This document shows, one piece after another, positions 25,075 through 32,395 of a stretch of DNA of 57,366 nt (its first letter is position 1; every line of letters begins with the position of its first letter). The stretch is from Bacteroidetes bacterium UBA6161. Its GTDB lineage: Bacteria; Bacteroidota; Bacteroidia; NS11-12g; UBA955. The position numbers and the translations under genes were made by a program. The stretch covers positions 6,022 through 63,387 of the forward strand of contig DIUJ01000060.1 in NCBI GenBank assembly GCA_002422315.1, written 5' to 3'. The notes under the pieces were generated by a model. The model worked only from the letters and a program-made list of their open reading frames with translations, had not been told where the DNA came from and did no database searches.

Positions 25075-25237
25075 TGTCGCTCCTACGGAGCTTAATGAAT
25101 TGTTTGCTTTTCATTCCTATTCTGATTTCGCTCCTATGGAGCTTAAAAATGAAAACCAAATAGACCAATTGGTTTATCAACTTTACGAGTTGACGGAGGA
25201 GGAAATCGCCATAGTAGAAAAATCAAGTAAAGCATAA
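25001..25237 (+). pseudogene. RM-gene tail fragment behind the intact tnpA (copy 3)
   Basis: Overlaps the tnpA 3' end in another frame and ends NQIDQLVYQLYELTEEEIAIVEKSSKA, a variant RM-type C-terminus. This copy differs at its end from the other two and from the RM gene, so it may come from a different RM gene. It borders the first cassette-like inverted repeat. Confidence 0.45.
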
Positions 25238-25350
25238 AGTTTTGGCACTTAGCGAAGGCGGGGTTTTTCAGCACTAAAATTCATTAGATGCACAAAGCTT
25301 GAATTTAACGACTGAACCGCAACTTTTGGGTAGTTGCTGTTAGCTACTGG
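25236..25350 (-). other. attC-like site 1, end of the PIN-gene cassette
   Basis: On the minus strand the box GTAGCTAAC overlaps the PIN gene's TAG stop. It is followed about 90 bp later by GCCAAAACTTT, the degenerate far arm. The interior CACAAAGCTTGA, then ACTGAACCGC-ACTTTTG (plus strand) closely matches site 4 at 32261-32377. The first box complements the start of the same cassette (GTTGGCTAC at 27454, minus strand). Confidence 0.6.
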
Positions 25351-27407
25351 GCTTTTTTGAGTTCCTTATATTCTTCTGGTATTTTTAGACCCTTTTTAAA
25401 ATTTTCAATGTTACTATGATTTCTGTATTTGTCAACTAAAGTTCTATATGAAAAAGTTGAAATAATAAAAATTATTATAGAAAAAACACCACTAATAATT
25501 ATGTTAGACTTTAAGTCAAGGATATAATTAGATGCGTTCTTTATACTCCAATCAGAGATGTAAAATATATAAGTTATTCCTAAAGCAACTACAAATATTA
25601 AAGACGTAAATTCAATCCAACTTTTCCATCTCCAAATAGAAACCTGTTTTTCTAGCCATTTATCTCTCTTTTCTTCTCTAGTTTTATTTTGTTCATCTAG
25701 AAGTTTTGCCTCTAATTCAATTACTTTTGCTTCAGATTCACTGTTTTTCTTTAGTACGCTTTCAAATACTTCTGTCTTTTTCTCGAAGGTTTTTTTAGTC
25801 TTTTCAAGTTCCTCCGTTCTAATTGAAATTTCCTCAAAAACTTTTTCAAGTTTACGGATTCTGCTTTCCTCAATTCTTTTTTGTTTAGCTGCTTCTTCTT
25901 CAAGCCGTTTTACAAATTGAGCCTTGTCTTTTTCGGCAAGAGTGTTTAATTCTTCTATGTCCTTTAACTGCTTGTTCGTAATCCTGGTGGCCACTCTTAC
26001 AATGTCAGTATCGCTAATTTCTTCTTTTGCGTACTTATGAATGTTATCATCTAATTCTCTTAATATTTGTGACTTTGGTAGATTCTTATTTAGGGTTAAT
26101 GATATTATGGAAGTAAGACCTATTTCTGCTAAATCACCACCTTCTATTTCCTTATTTATTTGTGGGTTACTTAACCACAAAATATTTAATAAATCATCCG
26201 CTTTAATTGTCTCAGGTTGATACCCATCTTTTAGATGGATATTATCACCTTCTACAGATGCAGAATTGTTAACAAACCAAGCATTAACTTTTTCAAATTC
26301 TTTTATCTTTTTGCCTCTTTGCTTTCTGATGTATAACAATGCTGTTGAATCGTGTAATGCTGACCGTTTACTTTTCCTAACTTCTTCAAATATTTTATAC
26401 TCTTCGGTAAACCTTGCTTCATTTTTTAATTTATCAGTGTGAAACAATACATTAATTCCATAAGAACTAATTGTTTCTTCTAATTTATCTGCAATTCTTT
26501 CCAAATCTGTCTTCGATATGTTTCTCCTATCGCAGGCGTTATAGACGTCTTCGGGGTTAACCTTTTTCTGCAAAAAAGATTTTTCAAAGAAAGAGGCCTT
26601 TGTTTCAAGCAAGTTTTTTGTTTCTTCTATGGTGTCTTTTAGTACTGTAATTCTAAAACCTTGTTGTTTCGCAATCTTAATTAAAGTTCTACAAGTATGT
26701 GTGGACTCTGGTGTATTCAAGTCTAATAGACCAACTAAAAAGTTTGTATCTAACAATAATTCGATTTCTCGTTTTACACCATCAGGATTGTATTCTATAT
26801 ATCCTGCAATTATGGAACCTAAATAAATATTCTTAATTCTATCGTAGATTGAAGGAATTCGCCTGAAAAAGTCTATAAATTGAGCTTCAGCAGTATAGTC
26901 CTCCCCATTTGATGACTGTTTGTTTGATATATATTTTGATAATGTGAATTTATTTTTCTCTATAAACTTAAAAATTGAATCGCTATTTTCAATTCCAAGT
27001 TCAGATGTCTCACAAAAACGCTTAAATAATTCTTCAAGTTCGTCAATTTCCTTTTCTTGAGTTGAAATAACGTCTTCAAACTCGTCAAATGAATATTGGT
27101 TTATGCTAAATGCACCATCAACATAAATTGTAAAGTGGGTTGAATCAACAGTATTAATCTCTTTACAAATTTCATCAAGTATTTTCTTTAAAACCGGAAC
27201 AGGAAAATCAATATTGTACAATTGGTCTGTCCTATTTTTAATTTCTAAAATACTTTTGCCCTTAAAAATTCCTTGACTGTTTAATATAGAAAGAGCTCTC
27301 TTGATAAGAGGAATAAAGATATCAATAGGACCTTTCGCCAAAGTTCCTGTATTTCTAATATGTGCTAGTAAACTATATGTTATTGCTCTATCTTTTTCTT
27401 TATTCAT
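25344..27407 (-). CDS. PIN-like domain membrane protein with coiled coil (defence candidate)
   Basis: A 687-aa protein. A helical N-terminal region (1-210) precedes a PIN-like nuclease core: D220 in IELLLDTNFLVGLLD, E261/E262 in DTIEETKNLL, and D353 in SALHDSTALLYIRKQRGK followed by AWFVNNS. This arrangement fits metal-dependent RNases. A long charged coiled coil (about 480-595) leads to two membrane helices (about 607-627 and 645-666) and a short basic tail. Membrane-tethered nucleases of this build occur in defence islands, and an RM system lies next door, but the function is not established. It is bounded by attC-like repeats, as one cassette gene. Confidence 0.65.
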   Translation of the reverse strand: MNKEKDRAITYSLLAHIRNTGTLAKGPIDIFIPLIKRALSILNSQGIFKGKSILEIKNRTDQLYNIDFPVPVLKKILDEICKEINTVDSTHFTIYVDGAFSINQYSFDEFEDVISTQEKEIDELEELFKRFCETSELGIENSDSIFKFIEKNKFTLSKYISNKQSSNGEDYTAEAQFIDFFRRIPSIYDRIKNIYLGSIIAGYIEYNPDGVKREIELLLDTNFLVGLLDLNTPESTHTCRTLIKIAKQQGFRITVLKDTIEETKNLLETKASFFEKSFLQKKVNPEDVYNACDRRNISKTDLERIADKLEETISSYGINVLFHTDKLKNEARFTEEYKIFEEVRKSKRSALHDSTALLYIRKQRGKKIKEFEKVNAWFVNNSASVEGDNIHLKDGYQPETIKADDLLNILWLSNPQINKEIEGGDLAEIGLTSIISLTLNKNLPKSQILRELDDNIHKYAKEEISDTDIVRVATRITNKQLKDIEELNTLAEKDKAQFVKRLEEEAAKQKRIEESRIRKLEKVFEEISIRTEELEKTKKTFEKKTEVFESVLKKNSESEAKVIELEAKLLDEQNKTREEKRDKWLEKQVSIWRWKSWIEFTSLIFVVALGITYIFYISDWSIKNASNYILDLKSNIIISGVFSIIIFIISTFSYRTLVDKYRNHSNIENFKKGLKIPEEYKELKKAQ

Positions 27408-27448
27408 TTGTTAACATAATTTGTTGTTTGAGTTTTTATAGCCTTGTA

Positions 27449-27583
27449 GCCAACGTTTTGGCGCTTGGCGCAGTGGCGGATTTCGGAGCACAAAACTGTC
27501 AATACACCACAAAAGTTGATGCGAGGTAGAATGTTCAATTAACCACTTCACCCGCCATTGAGCCAAACGCCTGTTAGCAGCAG
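27449..27583 (-). other. attC-like site 2, between the 27592 and PIN genes
   Basis: Minus strand: box GCTGCTAAC (27573-27581) then AGGCGTTTGGC at one end, and GCGCCAAAAC then GTTGGC (27449-27454) at the other. About 130 bp in total, with GCGGGTGAAGTGG / CCACTGCGCC inner arms. The ends are inverted repeats of each other with mismatches, as in integron attC sites. The sequence from GATGCGAG to ACTGAGCC/ATTGAGCC also matches site 3 at 31190-31310. Confidence 0.65.
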
Positions 27584-27591
27584 TAATTCTT

Positions 27592-28749
27592 TCAGTATCC
27601 AAAAAAGTTGATGTCATAAGGATTGTCAAGATAGTTGTTTGGTGTAAATGAAAAGTTGATATTTAATTCATTGTTTTCGTCAATTGTAGCGTGGTCAAAT
27701 TGAGTATGAAACATAATAAGTTCTAGTATTTTTTCATATTTCTCTATAAATGTCTTGTAGTAAATAGGATTAAAGTAGATATTTTCTGTGTGGGCGGCAA
27801 TCAACATTGTAATGTCTGATTTTAAGTTATTTCTGCTTCGTAATTGATTTCCCAAATCACCGTATAAATGCTTGTCTTGGGTAAAATAACTTAATAGAAA
27901 ATATGTTTTGTTTTCGGTCGGATAAAGTGTTACAAAAATGTCTTCCATTCTTTCGTCTGAATGCGGAATTGATTTTCCTTGAAAGTCAAAGTCCAAATAG
28001 AATGCCGATGAAACAGCGATTGGATAAAATGCAGGAAGTTCAAAAACTTCTGTTTCAATAGCTGAAAAGTCATTTGAAAGAATTGCATTGTCGAAGATTT
28101 GTTTATTCCTTTTTATATCATTGTCAGATTGTTCTCCGTAGTTCATCCAAGTCGAAACTTCAATTTTTTTGTGACTTGAAACAACAAAACCCCTATAAGC
28201 AAATAAGAAGTTTTGTTCTAGAGTTTTTGTGTATTGCTGAATTTCAATAGGTCGAAATATTGCATCGTGTTTATTGCAAAAGCCCCAAAATATTGAAGCG
28301 TGATTTTTACCAAGTTCTTTCCCGTCAAATTCACCTTTGTCTAATGCGTAACTCATTACGTGTCCGTTTTCAACAATTTTACTTAATACCCCATTGTTTT
28401 GTATAGAATGAGCAGCTGAAATTACAATTCTACCTTTTTGGTCGACTTTACAATTTGTTGCACTTGCTTCTGGATGCCAACAGAATTTACTTTTCTCTAT
28501 ACCCCTTATCATTACTTCTCTCATTATTGCAGAAAAGTCATCTTCGGAAATATCTGTCAAGCCAAATTTGTCGAATGCTTTATAGTCTGATATGGTTCTT
28601 TTAGAAAGTTGTGGAAGTGATTTTATTGTTAAGAGGAAGTCGTTATAAATTTCTGGTTTTAGTCCCCCTTTTCTAAAGTCACGCAAAACTTCATAGAACA
28701 TCTCATAGTTGATTTGTGGGTTTTCAAGTTGTCGTAAGAAGTTTACCAT
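27592..28749 (-). CDS. putative zinc-binding, HNH-like protein (cassette gene)
   Basis: A 385-aa protein I cannot name. A metal-site-like cluster is visible: C90 and H92 (SKFCWHPE), C100, H114 in ISAAHSIQNNGVLSKI, then GFCNKHDAIFRPIE with C158 and H161. The spacing of Cys and His around a HSIQ-type His resembles treble-clef/HNH-like domains of proteins seen near defence genes. The C-terminal half (200-385) is mixed alpha/beta with no known motif. On the minus strand, GTTAGCAGCAATA lies about 40 bp before its start and the complementary TACTGCTGCTAAC lies just after its stop, so it fills one cassette. Confidence 0.6.
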   Translation of the reverse strand: MVNFLRQLENPQINYEMFYEVLRDFRKGGLKPEIYNDFLLTIKSLPQLSKRTISDYKAFDKFGLTDISEDDFSAIMREVMIRGIEKSKFCWHPEASATNCKVDQKGRIVISAAHSIQNNGVLSKIVENGHVMSYALDKGEFDGKELGKNHASIFWGFCNKHDAIFRPIEIQQYTKTLEQNFLFAYRGFVVSSHKKIEVSTWMNYGEQSDNDIKRNKQIFDNAILSNDFSAIETEVFELPAFYPIAVSSAFYLDFDFQGKSIPHSDERMEDIFVTLYPTENKTYFLLSYFTQDKHLYGDLGNQLRSRNNLKSDITMLIAAHTENIYFNPIYYKTFIEKYEKILELIMFHTQFDHATIDENNELNINFSFTPNNYLDNPYDINFFGY

Positions 28750-29136
28750 TTTTATTCGTGTTACTGTGTCGCACTATTATTGCTGCTAACTTACTTATAA
28801 GCCTGATAAAATCAGACATATACAACGGATTTATGTTGTATATGTCTGACAAGCATCAGGATTTTTTTCCTGCCCACAAACATAATCCTTTCTCACAAAA
28901 AACCAAATGATTAAGTGTAAATATACTATTTACTCCCAACCCAGTACTAATTACCCCCTAACTCCAAGCCCACCCTCCCCCACTCAAAACTCAACCTCTA
29001 AGCCGTGCAATAGTTCCGCAGGGCATAAAAGTATATTATCTATATATTGAAGGTATTGCGCTACGCATTAAACTACACACTCTTTGTATTAAAGATGTCG
29101 CGCTACGTATTAAAGATATCCATCTAGGCATTAAAG
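28750..29136. other. gene-free stretch holding the array head and the start of the tandem repeat
   Basis: About 390 bp. The left part is the leader of the 27592 gene and the attI-like head. From about 28925 a pyrimidine-rich C-tract stretch follows (CCCCCTAACTCC, CCCTCCCCCACTC). The 21-bp repeats begin at about 29050. No gene is supported. Confidence 0.6.
28785..28925 (-). promoter_or_regulatory. attI-like head of cassette array 1
   Basis: From the cassette boundary GCTAAC (28785-28790, plus strand) outward. It contains a large palindrome: outer arms CCTGAT (28802) and ATCAGG (28855), inner arms TCAGACATATACAAC (28812-28826) and GTTGTATATGTCTGA (28835-28849) around an 8-bp centre. It ends at CCAAATGATTAAGTG (28903-28917). 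A homologue at 33584-33720 lies in the same position before the other array. T-rich sequence after ATCAGG would also make it a plus-strand terminator. Confidence 0.6.
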
Positions 29137-29490
29137 ATGTCGCGCTACGCTGCGATGGCTTTCATCTACTCTGCGAAGGCTTCCATCTACGCTGCGAAGG
29201 TACCGCTCTACGTTACGAAGGCATCCATCTACGTTGCGAAGATTCCGCTCTACGTTACGAAGGCTTTCATCTACGCTGCGAAAGGTTTGCTCTACGCAGA
29301 GCAACTTCTTCGCAGCTCAGAGCAATTACTTCGCAGGGCAGCGCAATTGCATCGCAAGTCAGAGCAATATCTTCGCAGCTTAGAGCTATTGTATCGCAGG
29401 TCAGAGCAATTGCTTCGCAGGTCAGAGCAACTTCTTCGCAGCTTAGAGCAATTGCTTCGCAGCGTAGAGCAATTGCTTCGCAGCTTAGTT
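29050..29490 (+). repeat. 21-bp tandem repeat array (about 20 units)
   Basis: Imperfect units of 21 bp in two families. The left family has cores such as CATCTACGCTGCGAAGGC and earlier ATTAAAGAT variants. The right family has cores such as CTTCGCAGCTTAGAGCAAT. The period is 21, so the reading frame is kept and each unit encodes seven residues. Units are diverged, not identical. Both strands are open through the repeats. Confidence 0.85.
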
Positions 29491-29565
29491 GGTCTATTTT
29501 TAAGGCTTGTTTTTCTATTTTTATACATTATATTATTTTGTTTTTACTTATTTAGCACATGGTAA
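29137..29565 (+). CDS. heptad-repeat protein with C-terminal membrane segment (uncertain)
   Basis: A 142-aa frame made of seven-residue repeats encoded by the 21-bp array: first xIYxAKx-type (residues 8-52), then SEQLLRR/SLEQLLRS-type (about 54-117) with a leucine periodicity that would form a helix or coiled coil. It ends with a hydrophobic stretch of about 24 residues (GLFLRLVFLFLYIILFCFYLF). The start lies inside the array, which extends upstream, so the true start is unclear. The opposite strand is also open (LRSNCSx repeats). It could be a real repeat protein or an untranslated repeat; I give it low confidence. Confidence 0.35.
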   Translation: MSRYAAMAFIYSAKASIYAAKVPLYVTKASIYVAKIPLYVTKAFIYAAKGLLYAEQLLRSSEQLLRRAAQLHRKSEQYLRSLELLYRRSEQLLRRSEQLLRSLEQLLRSVEQLLRSLVGLFLRLVFLFLYIILFCFYLFSTW

Positions 29566-29608
29566 TCCGTTGATTACTAAACTTAAATTAACCATTAAAC
29601 ACAAAAAA

Positions 29609-30601
29609 ATGAGTACACCAATTAAAATTTTCAGACTTTACAGCACATTCGATGCGTAAATGTTCGAATTCTCCAGACTTGTTCATGGCTACCTTGTAAC
29701 CGATTTAGCTGATTTCACAGCTTTTGACCCCGATTTAGATGCCGCTTGGGCTGCTAATTACCTTACTACAATAGATAATGCAGAGAGTTTTAGTAGCGAC
29801 AATCAATTGATTGACGTACAAGCACAGCTTACCCTAGATGTGGAGGCTAAGATGAAAGAGTGCCGCGATTTTTTTCAGGGTATGAAGTATTTTATTGAAA
29901 AAGCTTTTCCAAACAAGCCCGGCACTTGGAACGAGTTTGGCTACAACGACTACCAGCGTAGCCGCCAAGTGCAGTCGCGCATGATTCAGTTTATGCTGGA
30001 TTTGTACGAGAGTGCTACTAAATACACCACCCAATTAACAGCAGCCAATTTTGATGCTGCCAAAATTACCCAAATCCAAACCCTAGCCCAAGAGCTGCAA
30101 ACGCTCAATACACAGCAGGAGTCTGCCAAAGGAGGCAGGTCTACGGCAAGCAACGATAGGGTAATACTGCTAAACCAAGTGTGGGAAATGACCCAAACGG
30201 TGCGCTCGGCTGCTAAGGTAATGTATATGAACAATTGGGGTAAGTGGCAATTGTATCTATTGCCATGGGGTGGCGAAGGGCAGCCACCAATAGAGTCGGA
30301 GGAGATAGTAGGTACTGTAGCCTATGGCAATACCTTAAATATAGCAGTGCCAAGCCTAAGTGCAAGTTCGGTTCTAACACTTACCAATACAGGCCCTACA
30401 AGTTTACGTTTTTGCGGAAGCGAGGTAGCAGGCATGGATTGCGGAGCAGATGGAGTAATATTGATAGCCGGCGACTCTACAGCCATAAACCTGCAAGACA
30501 TAGCCCCAGTGGGCAGCAATCCTAGCTTTTTGAATGTTAGCCATACTGTGGACACCCCCGGCAGCCCCGATGGTGAGTATAGTGTGGTAAAAGTAAGCTA
30601 G
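29609..30601 (+). CDS. hypothetical protein with an in-frame stop after codon 16
   Basis: A reading frame starting ATG at 29609 (MSTPIKIFRLYSTFDA) meets TAA at 29657-29659, immediately followed in frame by ATG at 29660 and 313 more codons (MFEFSRLVHGYLVTDL...). The first segment looks like a genuine N-terminus and is preceded by an A-rich leader, so the ancestral gene probably began there and a nonsense change split it. Translation may restart at 29660. The body is helical (residues about 40-195 from 29660) with a C-terminal beta domain (about 215-313). No family is recognised. Codon use is GC-richer than the core genes, which suggests acquisition. Confidence 0.55.
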
Positions 30602-30620
30602 GATGGGTTTATTATAAGCC

Positions 30621-30667
30621 GTGGTTGGTGTTGCTTGTCCCCAATTTATTGGTGGGTCACCAACCAC
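30621..30667 (+). repeat. GTCCCCAATTTATTGG element within a 10-bp stem
   Basis: GTGGTTGGTG (30621-30630) pairs perfectly with CACCAACCAC (30658-30667), enclosing one GTCCCCAATTTATTGG palindrome. Confidence 0.75.
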
Positions 30668-30773
30668 TCCTATAAAACCCAATTGACACCCCGGCTGAAA
30701 AGTAAAGATTTTTTGCCTATTGTGTTGTTGCCTTTTCAGCCACCCTTCTAGCAAAGGGGATTTTATACGCCTT
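30667..30773 (+). repeat. 107-bp structured repeat, copy 1
   Basis: Shares CTCCTATAAAACC, AATTGACACCCCGGCTGAAA, a T-rich centre, TTTTCAGCC and ATACGCC with copy 2 at 34948-35059. In both copies GGCTGAAAAG pairs with (C)TTTTCAGCC around a loop of about 30 nt, while the loops differ. No coding potential; perhaps a MITE or a small RNA. Confidence 0.65.
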
Positions 30774-31094
30774 TATTTTAAAGTGCTTGAAAAAAAAAGC
30801 TAGGTTTTGTCATAGAAATCCATGGCTTAAAATGATTTTTTATGCGTCAGCCAAAGTCCCGTTAAAGAATTTACGGGTGGGAATGTAGCTTTTTTCGGGT
30901 ACCACAAGGGAAGATCACACGGAGTGGGATATCACCCGCCGTGGTCAAAAAAAGCAAATGGGAGCTCGGAAATTATTTTTCGGGACTAGCCTTTCCCGAA
31001 TTTCGCCATCTAAGCGCATCCATCGGGACAAATGTTTGTTACTTTTTGGGCAATGCCAAAAAGTAAAAATAAAAAAATGCCATATTGATTCGGA

Positions 31095-31149
31095 TGGTTG
31101 GTGATCCACCAATAAATTGGGGATAGGTCCGCCAATAAATTGGGGACAG
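31095..31149 (-). repeat. tandem GTCCCCAATTTATTGG palindromes, inverted orientation
   Basis: Two units on the minus strand followed by TGGATCACCAACC, the same flank as at 30653-30665. Together the 30621 and 31095 copies form a large inverted repeat around about 430 bp of non-coding DNA. Confidence 0.7.
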
Positions 31150-31189
31150 GCATCACTACCCCATGGGAAAAAAGAGAGTTTTTTCACAG

Positions 31190-31310
31190 CCTGATGTTTT
31201 GCCACTTTGCGAAGTGGTGGAATTCGGAGTCCCGCACGTGCGGGAATGCGAGATAGAATGTTCAATTAACCAAGTCACCCGACACTGAGCCATAGGCCTG
31301 ATATGCGGTC
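31190..31310 (-). other. attC-like site 3 (degenerate), end of the 31317 cassette
   Basis: Resembles site 2: plus-strand AATGCGAGATAGAATGTTCA then ATTAACCA, TCACCCG, ACTGAGCC. The outer boxes are altered: GATATGCGGTC where GTTATGCGGTC would be expected, and CTGATGTTTTGCC at the far arm. The centre has a perfect CCCGCACGTGCGGG palindrome. It lies directly after the 31317 gene. Confidence 0.5.
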
Positions 31311-31316
31311 GATTTT

Positions 31317-32237
31317 CTATTCATTTTCAAGTCGTTTTAATAAGTTTTGCAACTCCGAATATGGTGCTGTGTTGTCAGTTTCCCATTCTTTCTTGTTGTC
31401 AATTCTATTTTTAACTGCTTCAATACTATGAGGTCTGCTGTCCTTTAAGATTCTATAGATTTCAGGAATGTCAGGATAATCTGTAGGGTCGTAATACATC
31501 CAAACATTTATTAAAAGGTCTAAATCGTTTTTGTCTTTTACAACAGTAATTGATTTCAAACTATTTGTCATCAATTCCTTATTAACGTCTGTATCTGTGC
31601 TCTCTTGATTTGATATAAACTCATTAAAAATTATTCTTATTGTCTCAATGTCAGATTGCTTTGTAAATCCTTTGCCATCAAATTGATAAACACCCACTTT
31701 ATTGTCAACTTCAATAATATTTATATTATACCAATCATTAGTGTCGGAAGCAATTTGGGTGGGGTTCATTTTTAAATTTGAAATTTTTATTCTATCGGAT
31801 TCAATAGCTACAGAATATTCGTAAGCATCAATACCTTTTCCATTGCGTTGGATATCATATGCTGTAAAGCGACTATATTGATGATTGTAATAAAATGATG
31901 CACTGAATAATTGTTCTTTTTTATCTAAATCCCAGACTTCATAAGTTTTAGTTTCAAGTTTTTCAACAATGTCAAAAGTACCACCGTGTTTACCAATCCA
32001 GCCCTTACAAGTTTTTAGAAACACATATTCTTTAAGTCCATTGTTATTAATATTAATGGTGTCAATCAATTTTATATCACAAGTGACAATTCCGTCAAAT
32101 ATAGGTCTGCTAAAGAAGATTGTGTCTTCATTGTTATTGTAAGTATAGAAAAGATACTTTGTCGAATATGAAAAAGAAACTTGTCCAAAGATTAGTTTGG
32201 AAAAACAAAGTAAAAATACCAGTATACTAATTCTCAT
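31317..32237 (-). CDS. exported hypothetical protein (cassette gene)
   Basis: A 306-aa protein that starts at the ATG at 32237 with a signal peptide (MRISILVFLLCFSKLIFGQ). The longer in-frame ATG at 32339 must be wrong: its first 34 codons translate the attC-like site 4. The mature part is polar and beta-rich, with a segment KNDLDLLINVWMYYDPTDYPDIPEIYRILKDSRPHSIEAVKNRIDNKKEWE near the C-terminus (blocks such as WMYYDPTDYPD and RPHSIEAVKNRI are notable). I do not recognise a family. It is bounded by site 4 upstream and site 3 downstream. Confidence 0.65.
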   Translation of the reverse strand: MRISILVFLLCFSKLIFGQVSFSYSTKYLFYTYNNNEDTIFFSRPIFDGIVTCDIKLIDTININNNGLKEYVFLKTCKGWIGKHGGTFDIVEKLETKTYEVWDLDKKEQLFSASFYYNHQYSRFTAYDIQRNGKGIDAYEYSVAIESDRIKISNLKMNPTQIASDTNDWYNINIIEVDNKVGVYQFDGKGFTKQSDIETIRIIFNEFISNQESTDTDVNKELMTNSLKSITVVKDKNDLDLLINVWMYYDPTDYPDIPEIYRILKDSRPHSIEAVKNRIDNKKEWETDNTAPYSELQNLLKRLENE

Positions 32238-32260
32238 TGTTCTGTTGTTTTTTAAAATGC

Positions 32261-32377
32261 ACCATAACGGTTGGGCGCTTGGCGAAAGCGGCGATTTCGA
32301 AGTCCCGCACGTGCCGGACACAAAGCTTGATTTAAGCACTGAACCGCCACTTTTGCCAACCCCGTGTTATAGCTCGT
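32261..32377 (-). other. attC-like site 4, between the 32396 and 31317 genes
   Basis: Minus strand: GAGCTATAAC then GGGGTTGGC at one end, and GCGCCCAACC then GTTATGGTGC at the other. The arms GGGTTGGCAAAAGTGGCGG and CCGCTTTCGCCAAGCGCCC pair imperfectly. The interior CACAAAGCTTGAT and ACTGAACCGCCACTTTTG (plus strand) matches site 1. The site also contains CCCGCACGTGC. Confidence 0.65.
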
Positions 32378-32395
32378 TTTTCTTATGTTTTTCAT

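Larger units (their letters stand above)
30602..31316. other. gene-free repeat-rich stretch
   Basis: About 715 bp with no supportable gene. It holds two GTCCCCAATTTATTGG elements in opposite orientation (30621-30667 and 31095-31149), one copy of the 107-bp structured repeat (30667-30773), a CCCGT/ACGGG hairpin (about 30868), a perfect 11-bp hairpin at 31039-31066 (TTACTTTTTGG/CCAAAAAGTAA) and attC-like site 3. Confidence 0.65.

Noticed and set aside
27411..27629. Small gene on the minus strand
   Set aside because: The frame is only the translation of attC-like site 2, with no independent coding signals.
28812..28849. A loxP/FRT-type recombination site
   Set aside because: Spacing is similar in one copy, but the second copy at 33611-33649 does not keep the same clean arms and centre, and no matching recombinase gene is in the window.
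29050..29490. CRISPR array
   Set aside because: Units are contiguous 21-bp tandem repeats with no unique spacers and no cas genes nearby.
30945..31265. Minus-strand protein-coding gene of 106 aa
   Set aside because: It runs through two palindrome elements and part of an attC-like site, with no plausible protein features.
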